From Armatimonadota bacterium (GTDB lineage: Bacteria; Armatimonadota; Fimbriimonadia; Fimbriimonadales; Fimbriimonadaceae): a stretch of 64,000 nucleotides of DNA. Under the pieces are notes generated by a model, which was not told where the DNA came from, made no database searches, and worked only from the letters and a program-made list of their open reading frames with translations. The stretch spans positions 248,001 to 312,000 of the forward strand of contig JADFMN010000003.1 in NCBI GenBank assembly GCA_022563855.1. The letters are read 5' to 3'. Position numbers and translations under genes: made by a program. Positions 1-8,300 of this stretch are shown piece after piece. Numbering within the stretch: position 1 is the first letter of the stretch; every line of letters starts with the position of its first letter.

Positions 1-2
1 TT

Positions 3-476
3 CGCTACGTCCTCCATTTTGTCGGCGACGCGCACCAGCCGCTGCACAACGTGGCCAGGGACACAGAGAGATATCCGAACGGCGACCGAGGTGGCAACGA
101 ATTTGCGATCAAGCCTGGGAACGGGCTACCGAGCTGGACGACTAACCTTCATCGGGTTTGGGATTCGGGATGCGGAGCGTTCGCGCTGCCGATGAGGGCG
201 GGGGAAGAAGGCTTCGTCGAACGAGCGGAAGAGTTGGCGGACGTCCTCGCCGGATTTCATGCTCGCGAGGACCTCGATGCGGACGTACGAAACCTCGATC
301 CGAAGGCTTGGATTCGCGTAGGCTCGGCGATTGCGATTACGTCGGCGTACGTCACGGAGGAGGGCGGTACGCCAAGCACTCTGTATCTCAGGAGCGGACA
401 GAGAATCTGTATGCGCCGAGCGGCGTTGGCGGCGTATCGCCTAGCGGAAATCTTAAATATCGCGCTTGCGGATTAA
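3..476 (+). CDS. S1/P1-type nuclease, C-terminal part (cut by window start)
   Basis: The frame is open from base 3, so the gene begins before the window; 157 residues are visible. The first residues contain HFVGDAHQPLHN, the zinc-binding signature of the S1/P1 nuclease family, followed by GGNEF and NLHRVWDSG, which are also family hallmarks. Members are secreted zinc-dependent enzymes that cleave single-stranded nucleic acid and release 5'-nucleotides. The C-terminal helix ending RLAEILNIAL matches the usual end of these proteins, so the 3' end looks complete. The stop overlaps the stop of the convergent murQ gene by four bases. The N-terminal signal peptide and first zinc ligands cannot be judged. 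Confidence 0.85.
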   Translation, partial: RYVLHFVGDAHQPLHNVARDTERYPNGDRGGNEFAIKPGNGLPSWTTNLHRVWDSGCGAFALPMRAGEEGFVERAEELADVLAGFHAREDLDADVRNLDPKAWIRVGSAIAITSAYVTEEGGTPSTLYLRSGQRICMRRAALAAYRLAEILNIALAD

Positions 477-1294
477 ACCGGCGCTTGAATTTTTCGGACG
501 GCGGCGAGAACATCTCTGACGTTCCAGTTGTGTCGCTCCAACAGTCGCCGCGCTTCCTGATCCGAGAGCGTCGAGAGATCTCTCACAATTCGAACACAGC
601 GCTCTTTCAGCTTGGCGTTCGTCGGTGCGACGTCGACCATCAGGTTTTCGATCACTTTGCCGCTCAGAACCATGGCGATCGTGCTGATCCGGTTGAGGGC
701 GAGTTTTTGGGCGGTGCCCGCCATCAGCCGCGTCGAGCCGGTCAGAATCTCCGGTCCCGTGTCGAGAAAGACGCCGAGATCGACGATCTCGAATATCGGC
801 GTCCCGGAGTTGTTCGCAATCCCGCAGGTGCGGACGCCTTTCTGTTTTGCGTGCCTTAGGGCAGCGAGCACAAAGGGGGTTCGGCCACTCGCGGCGATGC
901 CGATGACGAGGTCCTTCGGGCTAAGGTCGAGCGCGTTGAGCGCTTGAATCGCAGTGTGCTCGATGTCTTCAGACGATTCAGCAGGCATTTTGCCCGCTTC
1001 CGGTCCTCCTGCAACGATTGCGATAAACCGGTCGTCAGGGACGCCGAAAGTCGGGGGCATCTCTGCTGCGTCGGTTGCGGCGATTCTTCCGCTAGTACCC
1101 GCACCCACGTAGATCACGCGACCGCCAGACTGATACGCTTTCGCCGCCCACTCGGCCGCCTTGGCAATCGCGTCTTCGGCCTTGTTGAGAGCACGGATGA
1201 CTGTGCGCTCCTCTTCGTTCATTAGCCGCACCACTTCTAGAGCAGTCATTTTGTCCAGGCCGATCGATCGTGGGTGTCTTGATTCAGTACTCAT
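473..1294 (-). CDS. murQ: N-acetylmuramic acid 6-phosphate etherase
   Basis: This 273-residue SIS-domain enzyme cleaves the lactyl ether of MurNAc-6-phosphate to give GlcNAc-6-phosphate and D-lactate in cytoplasmic peptidoglycan recycling. The phosphosugar-binding loop GAGTSGRIAATDAAEMPP (about residues 64-81) and the signature LTGSTRLMAGTAQK are both intact, and the C-terminal helix LLERHNWNVRDVL is typical. It is slightly shorter than the usual ~300 residues. Its start overlaps the stop of the upstream kinase by four bases (ATGA), so the two are translationally coupled. No MurNAc phosphotransferase system is visible, which fits phosphorylation by the neighbouring kinase. Confidence 0.93.
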   Translation of the reverse strand: MSTESRHPRSIGLDKMTALEVVRLMNEEERTVIRALNKAEDAIAKAAEWAAKAYQSGGRVIYVGAGTSGRIAATDAAEMPPTFGVPDDRFIAIVAGGPEAGKMPAESSEDIEHTAIQALNALDLSPKDLVIGIAASGRTPFVLAALRHAKQKGVRTCGIANNSGTPIFEIVDLGVFLDTGPEILTGSTRLMAGTAQKLALNRISTIAMVLSGKVIENLMVDVAPTNAKLKERCVRIVRDLSTLSDQEARRLLERHNWNVRDVLAAVRKIQAPV

Positions 1295-2181
1295 TGCGTC
1301 ATCTTCATGGCTATTTTGACCGCGCCCGTGACGGGCTCATTTGTCACAACGCCTAACTCGTATTCTCGGTTCCTTGAGGCCAGTTTGTCCCGGAATATTT
1401 GCTGGAGCAAACGATCCGTTTTCCACACTCCGCCAGCTAGTGCAACCACAACTTTCGTTCGGTCTGCGAGATGCTCGTCGCAATGCTCGTCGAGGTTTGC
1501 GGCGAGGCCTCCGAGCGACTCGTTGATGCTCGAGAGCGCGTACTCCCAGCCTTCGGCTGCGTCAGCTGCGATCGTGCCCGCGAGCCCTGAGAGCGCTGAT
1601 CCTGGCAATGGCACTGCGTAGAGCACCGCTATTACTTCAGACGCCTCGCGATGCCCAAACTGTTCCTCGACGCTTCGCCAAAAGGCCTCTGACGCAGGCA
1701 TCTTTTTCGCAGTGATCATGGTTAGCCTCAACGCCGCGCGGCCGATCGCAGCGGCAGATCCTGCGTCACAAAGCAAGTAGCCGCCGGCGCTGGACTTCAC
1801 TAGATTCCCATCGACTTCGGAGCAGATCACCACTCCCGTCCCTGCGATCACGAGAACGTCGGTTCCTTCTGGCGCAGCCTCCCAGCCCGCATGGTAGTCC
1901 GGCCTGACTTCGTAACGCTTCGCGTTGACGAACTGTTTGAGGTTTTGGAGTGCGCGCTCCTTGGACGCCTGCGACAGAAGGCCGGCGAAGCAACCGCAGG
2001 CGGAGTCAACGTCCGGCGAGCCTGCCAGCGCTTCCTTCATGTGCTCGGCAACTAATTCAGCATCTGTTGAGGCCACGTTCGCCGAACCGGAAAGCCCTTC
2101 AAACACCTGGTTGCCCTCTTCGTCGCACACGAGCGCCCGCGTCGTCGAGCCTCCGCAATCTAGTCCTAGATACAGTGGCAT
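1291..2181 (-). CDS. BadF/BadG-family amino-sugar kinase, probably MurNAc/GlcNAc kinase
   Basis: The 296-residue protein is an ASKHA-fold ATPase of the BadF/BadG/BcrA family. It has the N-terminal phosphate-1 motif LGLDCGGSTTRA, a central VIAGTGVVI motif and ALAGGVW near the C-terminus. The family contains N-acetylglucosamine kinases and MurNAc kinases. It is the first gene of a two-gene operon and overlaps murQ by four bases. The most economical role is therefore phosphorylation of cytoplasmic MurNAc (and perhaps GlcNAc) to feed MurQ, as MurK does in clostridia. The substrate is inferred from context only. Confidence 0.82.
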   Translation of the reverse strand: MPLYLGLDCGGSTTRALVCDEEGNQVFEGLSGSANVASTDAELVAEHMKEALAGSPDVDSACGCFAGLLSQASKERALQNLKQFVNAKRYEVRPDYHAGWEAAPEGTDVLVIAGTGVVICSEVDGNLVKSSAGGYLLCDAGSAAAIGRAALRLTMITAKKMPASEAFWRSVEEQFGHREASEVIAVLYAVPLPGSALSGLAGTIAADAAEGWEYALSSINESLGGLAANLDEHCDEHLADRTKVVVALAGGVWKTDRLLQQIFRDKLASRNREYELGVVTNEPVTGAVKIAMKMTQ

Positions 2182-2238
2182 TTAGCCGATGCGTAACTTA
2201 CCTGATTCGGAGACGGAGTTGCGCTAAACTGTCGTCCG

Positions 2239-3246
2239 ATGAAGCGATACACCGGTGCGGGGGTCTCCGAGGGGTCACGGATCGCCGTGATTACGAATGA
2301 CGCGCTCGGAAACTTTGTCGTCGCAACCCCGCTCTTTCAGATGTTGCGCAGCGAACTAAGCCCCCAATGCATCGACTACTTCGGCGGGACGAGAATCGCA
2401 GAGCTTGCGCTAGGCTCCGATCTCATCGATCGCTTCGTTCCTCTGCACGGCGAATCGCCAAGGGGGTTCGCAGATGCCTTGACCGAGCCGTACGATCTCG
2501 TCGTGAACGTCGAGTGGACGACGTGGGCGAAGAGCGCTGCTGCGATGCTTGTAGGAGAGAACGGCTACGTCTGCGGGCCGTGCCTCGACGAAGAAGGCCG
2601 GGCCGACCTGCCGTTCGCCGAAGACGACCGCGGCGACTTGTGGCGGGACCAAGAGTGGGTCAGCCCTGAAGTCACGACCCGCTATCCGTTCTTGAGCACG
2701 GGGTTCATCAGCGAGATCTTTTGTCGATTGGCTTACCTGGGTGGATCAATCCCCGCGTACCGCGTGCGGCAACAAGACCCGGGGGGCACGGTTCCCGACG
2801 TCTTGATAGCCGCAAGCGCAAGCCTGCAAGACAAACTGTGGACCGTGGAGAATTGGACGGCCGTCGTCGAGACCATGATCAAGTCTGGTACGACGGTGGG
2901 GTTGCTCGGCGCGCCTCCGAAGAGCCAAAAGAAGTACTGGCTTGGAGCAGACGAAGAGCTGGCCATCGTCAGCGCCGGCGCGATCGATTTGCGCGGCGCG
3001 TTCACTCTTCCGGAGGTGGTCGGTGCGCTGGAGCGCTGCAAACTGGCCCTGACTCTCGACAACGGAATCCTGCACCTAGCGTGCGCCGCCGGAGCGCCGA
3101 CGATCGGGCTGTACAGGCACGGCATCAGGCGGCTGTGGGCTCCCCCGCACCCAGGTCTTCAGGTCTTGGAGGCACAGGCTGGCGAAACGGTCGCCTCCAT
3201 CTCGCTAGCAGCCGTGCAAGCAGAAGTTGAGAAATTCTGGCACTGA
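2239..3246 (+). CDS. Glycosyltransferase family 9 (heptosyltransferase-like)
   Basis: This 335-residue protein has the GT-B layout of family 9 enzymes: the N-terminal segment NDALGNFVVATPLFQML and a C-terminal nucleotide-sugar site LTLDNGILHLACAAGAPTIG with the conserved D-x-G-x-x-H. GT9 members transfer heptose or related sugars to lipopolysaccharide core or other glycoconjugates. The acceptor cannot be told here. There is no Shine-Dalgarno sequence; a TAAACT box ends eight bases before the ATG, pointing to a leaderless message. It is divergent from the amino-sugar kinase. Confidence 0.82.
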   Translation: MKRYTGAGVSEGSRIAVITNDALGNFVVATPLFQMLRSELSPQCIDYFGGTRIAELALGSDLIDRFVPLHGESPRGFADALTEPYDLVVNVEWTTWAKSAAAMLVGENGYVCGPCLDEEGRADLPFAEDDRGDLWRDQEWVSPEVTTRYPFLSTGFISEIFCRLAYLGGSIPAYRVRQQDPGGTVPDVLIAASASLQDKLWTVENWTAVVETMIKSGTTVGLLGAPPKSQKKYWLGADEELAIVSAGAIDLRGAFTLPEVVGALERCKLALTLDNGILHLACAAGAPTIGLYRHGIRRLWAPPHPGLQVLEAQAGETVASISLAAVQAEVEKFWH

Positions 3247-3258
3247 TATACTCAGAGC

Positions 3259-3744
3259 GTGGGGAAGAAACGAAGAGTCTGGTGGGTCGCTGGCGGGGTG
3301 GGGCTCGTCGTGCTGTTCACGTTCACGATGCTTGCGATGCATGTGAACTCCGCCGATGCGCGGATGGACGCGACGCTCGAAGATATCGCCCTGCGGTATA
3401 GCTTGGACGTTGAACACACGGGGGAGACATTCCGCTCCGGGTCAACGAGTTTCGTCAGAACTTGGGAGTCGAGCGAGCTGACCGCAGCAGACATGGAGCA
3501 GATACTGAGAACGATTGACGCCGCCTGCAAGAACTGCACGGCTGATCCCAGCGACCGAGAGTTCGGCGAGGCCGGAGCGGTCTTTTTCCAACCCGGTGAC
3601 GAGTACGACCAAACGTTCCTGATCATTGTTGCCGATGGACGTGTTGCCTACGACGTCTGGGGCGGCACTCTCACAAGAGGCATCATGGTAGTCAGGATCA
3701 ATCGTCCGTTCTGGGTGCGGGTAACAGATTGGTGGCCCTGGTGA
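3259..3744 (+). CDS. Hypothetical protein with one N-terminal membrane segment
   Basis: The 161-residue product starts with a basic stretch (GKKRRVWW) and a hydrophobic segment of about 20 residues, which suggests a single-pass membrane or secreted protein. The rest is soluble and includes a CKNC pair. I do not recognise a family. The GTG start is favoured because TATACT ends six bases upstream, directly after the stop of the GT9 gene. The protein would thus be translated from its own leaderless transcript although the genes are only 12 bases apart. Confidence 0.6.
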   Translation: MGKKRRVWWVAGGVGLVVLFTFTMLAMHVNSADARMDATLEDIALRYSLDVEHTGETFRSGSTSFVRTWESSELTAADMEQILRTIDAACKNCTADPSDREFGEAGAVFFQPGDEYDQTFLIIVADGRVAYDVWGGTLTRGIMVVRINRPFWVRVTDWWPW

Positions 3745-3804
3745 GAGAGCTTGTGCTCGAACTGACCCACTTTCGAGATTCTTAGTCAAGACTTAAGATT
3801 TCTT

Positions 3805-3850
3805 AGGATTTTGGCCTATACGGCCATGAATCATCACGTATAGTGTGATT
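3805..3850 (+). promoter_or_regulatory. Candidate promoter/operator of the DUF2089-DUF4097 pair
   Basis: A short hairpin (GGCC-TATAC-GGCC, 3813-3825) is followed by an imperfect palindrome reading AATCATCAC...GTGTGATT around a TATAGT hexamer at 3839-3844. The hexamer could be a -10 box and the palindrome an operator, possibly autoregulatory because the first gene encodes a DNA-binding-like protein. No good -35 is evident. Confidence 0.35.
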
Positions 3851-3875
3851 GGAACACAGATTTCCGAGAAGCCGT

Positions 3876-4289
3876 ATGCCAAACGATGAACTTCCTGACA
3901 TCCCGACCGAGTGCCCGGTCAGTGGAAAGCCGTTGCACGTGACAGAGCTCACGTGCGAGGAGAGCGGCGTCATCATCCGCGGCAAGTTCCGGCTGCCGGA
4001 CGGCGCAGAGATGGCCGACGAACAGCGGAAGTTCCTGAGCGTGTTCATCCGAGCGCGGGGAGTGATCAGCACGGTCGAACGAGAGCTCGGTTTGAGCTAT
4101 CCGACGGTGCGATCAAAGTTGGACAACCTCCTGAAAGCGATGAATCTAGCTCCTATCAAGGAGGACGTGAAGAAGAGCGACGACAAGAAGAAGACGGCGG
4201 CAAAGAAGAGAAAGATTTTGAAGGATCTAGAAGACGAGAAGATTACTGCGGCGCAAGCGAAGAAGAAGCTACAGGGACTGAAAGAGTAA
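3876..4289 (+). CDS. DUF2089-family protein with helix-turn-helix
   Basis: The product (137 residues from this ATG) has the DUF2089 layout: an N-terminal region normally forming a zinc ribbon, the block FRLPDGAEMADEQRKFL, an HTH-like segment VISTVERELGLSYPTVRSKL, a Lys-rich linker and a C-terminal helix ILKDLEDEKITAAQAKKKL. That last helix resembles the short amphipathic motif at the start of the next protein. Two of the four expected zinc-ribbon cysteines appear to be replaced by serine (CPVSG and CEESG), so metal binding is doubtful. The alternative TTG at 3849 would add nine residues; I prefer the ATG because the family block begins just after it. Its stop overlaps the next start by one base (TAATG). 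Confidence 0.78.
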   Translation: MPNDELPDIPTECPVSGKPLHVTELTCEESGVIIRGKFRLPDGAEMADEQRKFLSVFIRARGVISTVERELGLSYPTVRSKLDNLLKAMNLAPIKEDVKKSDDKKKTAAKKRKILKDLEDEKITAAQAKKKLQGLKE

Positions 4290-5515
4290 TGAAAGACGAA
4301 GTCAGACGAATCATGCAGATGGTGAAAGACGGGAAGCTCAGCCCGGATGACGCCGCGGAGCTGATTGAAGCTTTTCAGGGCTCCGAGGGTTCGGAGCGTG
4401 TGGAAGGAGGAAACGACAGTGGGGCCCAAGCCCAACCTCAGGAGGAGCAGGCGTCGGAGGAGGAGCCTGCCTCTAAGGATGATCGACTGTCCGGCTTCGT
4501 AGCCCAACTGGAGAAGATGGGCAAAGAGGTCGCGGACTCGGTCAACTGGCACGACGTTGCCAAGCAAGTGCGTCATGGCGTCAACAAAGGCGTTGATGCG
4601 ATACGCAAGGCGACGGACGACATGAGGAAGGGCAAGGGCCCGCTAGCGGTGTTCGGCGCGCACGAGTCGAAGACCGTGGAGCTCCCGCTCGATGTTCCCG
4701 AAGGCAAGATTCTGAGGATCGAGGGCGAGGCCGGCGACATCAAGATTACGGGCGGCAAGAAGATCGGAAAGATAGTCGCAACGGCGACTTTCCGCGGTCA
4801 CAACGAGGAAGAAGCTCGGGCCAAGGCGGAGGGTTACATCCCTGTGCTCGAGGAGAGCGAGCAGTTCGTTCTGCTTCGCCAGCCCGACGGCAGCGACTTT
4901 TCAGTCGATCTTGAGATCTCGGTCGCAAAGGGGGTTCCGGTCGAACTGCGCGTTCAATCGGGCGATATCCGCGTCGTGGACACCCGCAGTTCGTGCAGGG
5001 TGACGAGCCGAAGCGGCGACGTTTACCTGCGCGGTATGGACGGTACGATCGACGTCTCGCTGTACTCCGGCGACGTGAAGATCGAAGACAGCAAGTCGTC
5101 GGTCATGACCGTTGAAACGAAGTCCGGAGACGTAACGTTGACAGATGTGAAGGGCGTGATGAACCTTCGGACTAGCAGCGGCGACGTCCGCATCACCCGC
5201 GCGGCCGGTCGGACTCTTTCGGTCGAGGCCGCGAGCGGAGACGTTTCGATCGACGTGCGAGAGCCGGTCCAGGGCGCGATCAACGTTCGTACGGTCACGG
5301 GCGACGCGAGAGTCGACATTGCCGGTGGCAGCGACGCACAAGTGATGTTGTCGACCCTGCGAGGAGCTGTATCCAGCGGCGTGGAGCTGGATGATCTTCA
5401 GCAAGAGGGCCTCAAGATCACGGGCAAGCTGGGGAAGGGCAATGGCTCGATCGATATCAGCTCGGTCAACGGCGACGTACACCTCGGCCTTCGCGACTCC
5501 GGCGCAGACGGTTAG
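4289..5515 (+). CDS. DUF4097 adhesin-like protein with LiaX/YvlB-type N-terminus
   Basis: The 408-residue protein begins with RRIMQMVKDGKLSPDDAAEL, the short helical motif found at the N-terminus of YvlB/LiaX-like proteins. An acidic, Gln/Glu-rich linker follows to about residue 65. From about residue 125 there is a right-handed beta-solenoid of the DUF4097 type, recognisable by recurring SGDV/SGDI turns (at least seven). There is no signal peptide, so it may act at the inner face of the membrane or leave by a non-classical route. The one-base overlap with the DUF2089 gene shows co-translation. LiaX-type proteins take part in envelope stress sensing in Firmicutes; transferring that role here is inference. 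The stop overlaps that of pgk by four bases. Confidence 0.78.
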   Translation: MKDEVRRIMQMVKDGKLSPDDAAELIEAFQGSEGSERVEGGNDSGAQAQPQEEQASEEEPASKDDRLSGFVAQLEKMGKEVADSVNWHDVAKQVRHGVNKGVDAIRKATDDMRKGKGPLAVFGAHESKTVELPLDVPEGKILRIEGEAGDIKITGGKKIGKIVATATFRGHNEEEARAKAEGYIPVLEESEQFVLLRQPDGSDFSVDLEISVAKGVPVELRVQSGDIRVVDTRSSCRVTSRSGDVYLRGMDGTIDVSLYSGDVKIEDSKSSVMTVETKSGDVTLTDVKGVMNLRTSSGDVRITRAAGRTLSVEAASGDVSIDVREPVQGAINVRTVTGDARVDIAGGSDAQVMLSTLRGAVSSGVELDDLQQEGLKITGKLGKGNGSIDISSVNGDVHLGLRDSGADG

Positions 5516-6690
5516 CGATCCTGCAGCGCTGAGATAGCCGGCAAGCTCCTGCCTTCGAGCAGTTCCAGGCTCGCGCCTCCACCGGTGCTGACGTGGCTCA
5601 CCCTGTCGGCCAGTCCAAACTTCGCGATCGCCGCCGCGCTGTCCCCGCCACCTACGACCGTGACACCCTCCGACTCCGCCATCGCCTCGGCGATCCGCCT
5701 AGTACCGTGCGAGAACTGCTCGATTTCGAACACCCCCATCGGCCCGTTCCAGAACACCGTCTTCGCCGTGCGAACGGTTTTGTAGAACATATCTTGAGTT
5801 TCAACTCCGATATCTCCACCGTACTGGTTGGGGTCGATGTCGTCGGCGGGCACAGTGCGTGTTGCGGTCCCTGCGGTCAATTCGGGCGCGATCACGACGT
5901 CGACAGGCAAGGCGATCTTATCGGCAAAGTTGCCGAGCGCCTGCTCTGCGAACGGAAGGTTTGATTCGTCCAGCAGCGACTTGCCGATCTCCTTTCCCTC
6001 GGCTTTGAGAAAGGTGAAAGCCATCGCGCCGCCGATCAACAGCTTGTCGACCATTGGCGCAAGGTTTTCGATGACCAGGATCTTGTCTGATACTTTAGCG
6101 CCGCCGAGCACGGCGACGAACGGACGCTGCGGCTCGTGCAAAATGCCGCCTAAAAACTCAATCTCCTTTTCGATCAGCAGCCCCGCGACGGACGGGAGGA
6201 ACTGCGCAACTCCGACCGTAGAGGCGTGCGCGCGATGCGCCGTGCCGAAAGCATCATTGACAAAAAGATCTGCCAGTCGCGAAAGGCTCTTGGCGAATCG
6301 CGGGTCGTTTGCTTCCTCTTCCGGATGGAACCGAACGTTTTCTAACATCACGACCTGGCCAGGCGCCATGGCGTCGGCAGCGTGCTCGACCGCAGTCCCG
6401 ACGCAATCGGGCAAGATCGGAACCTGCGTCTCCAACAGCTCTGCCAGCCTCTGCGCGACCGAAGCGAGCGATAGGTCAGCGACGACAGCGCCCTTCGGTC
6501 GCCCCAGATGGCTGCAAACGACGATCGACGCGCCGTGGTCCAGCAAGTAGTTGATCGTCGGCAGCGCGGCGACGATCCGTGTGTCGTCGGCGACCGCCTG
6601 GCCGTCGAGAGGGACGTTGAAGTCACACCGGAGAAGGATCCTCTTTCCGCTGACATCCACGTCGCGAACCGTCTGCTTGTTCAATCGCAT
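5512..6690 (-). CDS. pgk: Phosphoglycerate kinase
   Basis: This 392-residue enzyme transfers phosphate from 1,3-bisphosphoglycerate to ADP in glycolysis. All family motifs are present: LRCDFNVPLDG and SHLGRPKG in the N-domain, GGAKVSDKI in the middle, and FWNGPMGVFE plus VVGGGDSAAAI and STGGGASLE in the nucleotide-binding domain. The open frame runs 45 codons further upstream, but the family normally begins near MRLNKQTVRDVDV, so the ATG at 6690 is chosen. Length and motifs indicate a normal, functional enzyme. It stands alone, without gap or tpi next to it. Confidence 0.96.
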   Translation of the reverse strand: MRLNKQTVRDVDVSGKRILLRCDFNVPLDGQAVADDTRIVAALPTINYLLDHGASIVVCSHLGRPKGAVVADLSLASVAQRLAELLETQVPILPDCVGTAVEHAADAMAPGQVVMLENVRFHPEEEANDPRFAKSLSRLADLFVNDAFGTAHRAHASTVGVAQFLPSVAGLLIEKEIEFLGGILHEPQRPFVAVLGGAKVSDKILVIENLAPMVDKLLIGGAMAFTFLKAEGKEIGKSLLDESNLPFAEQALGNFADKIALPVDVVIAPELTAGTATRTVPADDIDPNQYGGDIGVETQDMFYKTVRTAKTVFWNGPMGVFEIEQFSHGTRRIAEAMAESEGVTVVGGGDSAAAIAKFGLADRVSHVSTGGGASLELLEGRSLPAISALQDR

Positions 6691-6722
6691 TTTTAAGTTG
6701 AGACGAAAGAGTACCGCCGGGA

Positions 6723-8081
6723 TTACCGAGAGCCGCGCACGTTTCGGATCAGCACGGTACTGAGCAGGTATAGAGCTCCAGCCAAGATGATGGCACCCAT
6801 GTATCCGTAGTGCATATTCGGCCATTGGTCGTTTGCCCAGGCTATGACGGTGAACCCGGTGAGCGCCGCGATGATCTGGACCGACGAGATGCTCATCTGC
6901 CAGACCCCCATGTCCGTTCCTGCCGCGTCCTTTGATGGGATGACGTCGCTAACGAGCGCCCAGTCGGCCGAGAGATACAGCCCGTAGCCGAAGCCGAAGC
7001 CGACCGACAGTAGCCACGCAACCGTCAGATCGCGCACGAAAGCGAACGGGATCAACACACAGAACACGATTACGCCTGCGATGTAGATGAACAGCTTGCG
7101 ACCGTGTTTGTCCGCGTACTTCGAGGCGACGAGAGCGCCGATCGCTCCAGTGAGAGCCAGTGTGAGCGCGAGGATCAGCGTCGCATAACCGGCCTGATCC
7201 GCAGGTGCGTCACCCGGTACGGTCCAACCGAACAGCTCATAGGTCGTGTACGCGTCCTTGAGGAAGAACAGAAGGTATTCGACGACCAGGTAGAAGCCGA
7301 GCGCGTTGAGAAACCGCGTGGCCCAGACCCAACGAAAGTCGGAGCTCTTGAACGGCCTCGCCCACCGCTTCCAGAACGGCTCCATCGCCTCTTCTGCAAC
7401 CGCCTTCGCCCTCACGTGTCGGACCGTGATCAGCGTGGCGGTTGCGCACAGGATGTTGACCAGCGCAATGCCGTAGTAGATGGGCTTGATGCCCGCTATC
7501 ACGCTGCCAGTCTTGAGGATGATGACGAGCGCGACGACCCCGGATGAAAGCTGTCCGAGCATCTGAAGCGTGGCCATGATCGAACTAGCGCGCCCGCGTC
7601 GGCTCTCCGGAACGATCTCCGGGACCATGGCGCTGTACGGCCCGGTGCCGACGTCGTCTGAGAACTGCAGAAAGAGGTAACCGACCATCAGCATCCAGAA
7701 CTCGTTGGCTCCTGCGAGATACACGGCGGCCATCGCGGTCAGCGCCGCGCCGATCGCGATGAAGGGCTGGCGGTGGCCCCACTTGCTGCGCAGCCTGTCG
7801 CTCAGGCCTCCGAAGATCGCTGGACCGATCAGAGCCCAGGCAGCGCCGACGCCGAAGACGAGCGCCCATTTCTTTTCGTGGTTATCCTTCGCCCACGCCA
7901 GCGCGTCGGCTTCGTTCAGCCCTAGTTCGCGGATCGCCTCGAGCTTCAGAACCTCGTCGATCTGCGCCGGAAGCAACAGCATCAGCACGACGAACCACTT
8001 GTAGGTCGTGGCGAACCAGTACGCCGAGAACCCTAGGTTCCACAGCCACGTGTCCCTATAGCCTGTCGCAACCTGGTTCAC
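6723..8081 (-). CDS. Major facilitator superfamily transporter
   Basis: The 452-residue protein has about twelve hydrophobic segments. The cytoplasmic loop after the second segment, GGLSDRLRSKWGHRQPF, is the MFS signature region in the form seen in sugar:cation symporters (GPH and SLC45-like groups). The substrate is unknown, but a sugar or glycoside is plausible. The GTG start at 8081 is supported by CATACT ending seven bases upstream on this strand and by the absence of a ribosome-binding site. It ends 32 bases before the pgk start in the same direction, so the two may be cotranscribed. Confidence 0.85.
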   Translation of the reverse strand: MNQVATGYRDTWLWNLGFSAYWFATTYKWFVVLMLLLPAQIDEVLKLEAIRELGLNEADALAWAKDNHEKKWALVFGVGAAWALIGPAIFGGLSDRLRSKWGHRQPFIAIGAALTAMAAVYLAGANEFWMLMVGYLFLQFSDDVGTGPYSAMVPEIVPESRRGRASSIMATLQMLGQLSSGVVALVIILKTGSVIAGIKPIYYGIALVNILCATATLITVRHVRAKAVAEEAMEPFWKRWARPFKSSDFRWVWATRFLNALGFYLVVEYLLFFLKDAYTTYELFGWTVPGDAPADQAGYATLILALTLALTGAIGALVASKYADKHGRKLFIYIAGVIVFCVLIPFAFVRDLTVAWLLSVGFGFGYGLYLSADWALVSDVIPSKDAAGTDMGVWQMSISSVQIIAALTGFTVIAWANDQWPNMHYGYMGAIILAGALYLLSTVLIRNVRGSR

Positions 8082-8300
8082 GAGCTGGAGTATGACAGCC
8101 CAAATTGCCGATTCTCGGCCTCCCAGATTGCGGAACCGCAGGGCTATCGACCTGCTCAGGGTGCCAGCAAATATGCGGGTATTTCGAGTTAGAGCATCCT
8201 TGGATAGCGACCAGGACGCATACTAGTTATGCAAATGGCCCTCGGTGGGCCGTTGTGTGCGCCGGTTTTTTGAGCTGTAGCTGCGTACTGGAGTGGAGCA

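Noticed and set aside
8082-8300. Riboswitch upstream of the PEP-CTERM gene
   Set aside because: Only a short GGCCC/GGGCC hairpin was found; the conserved core of cyclic-di-GMP or other common riboswitches was not recognisable.
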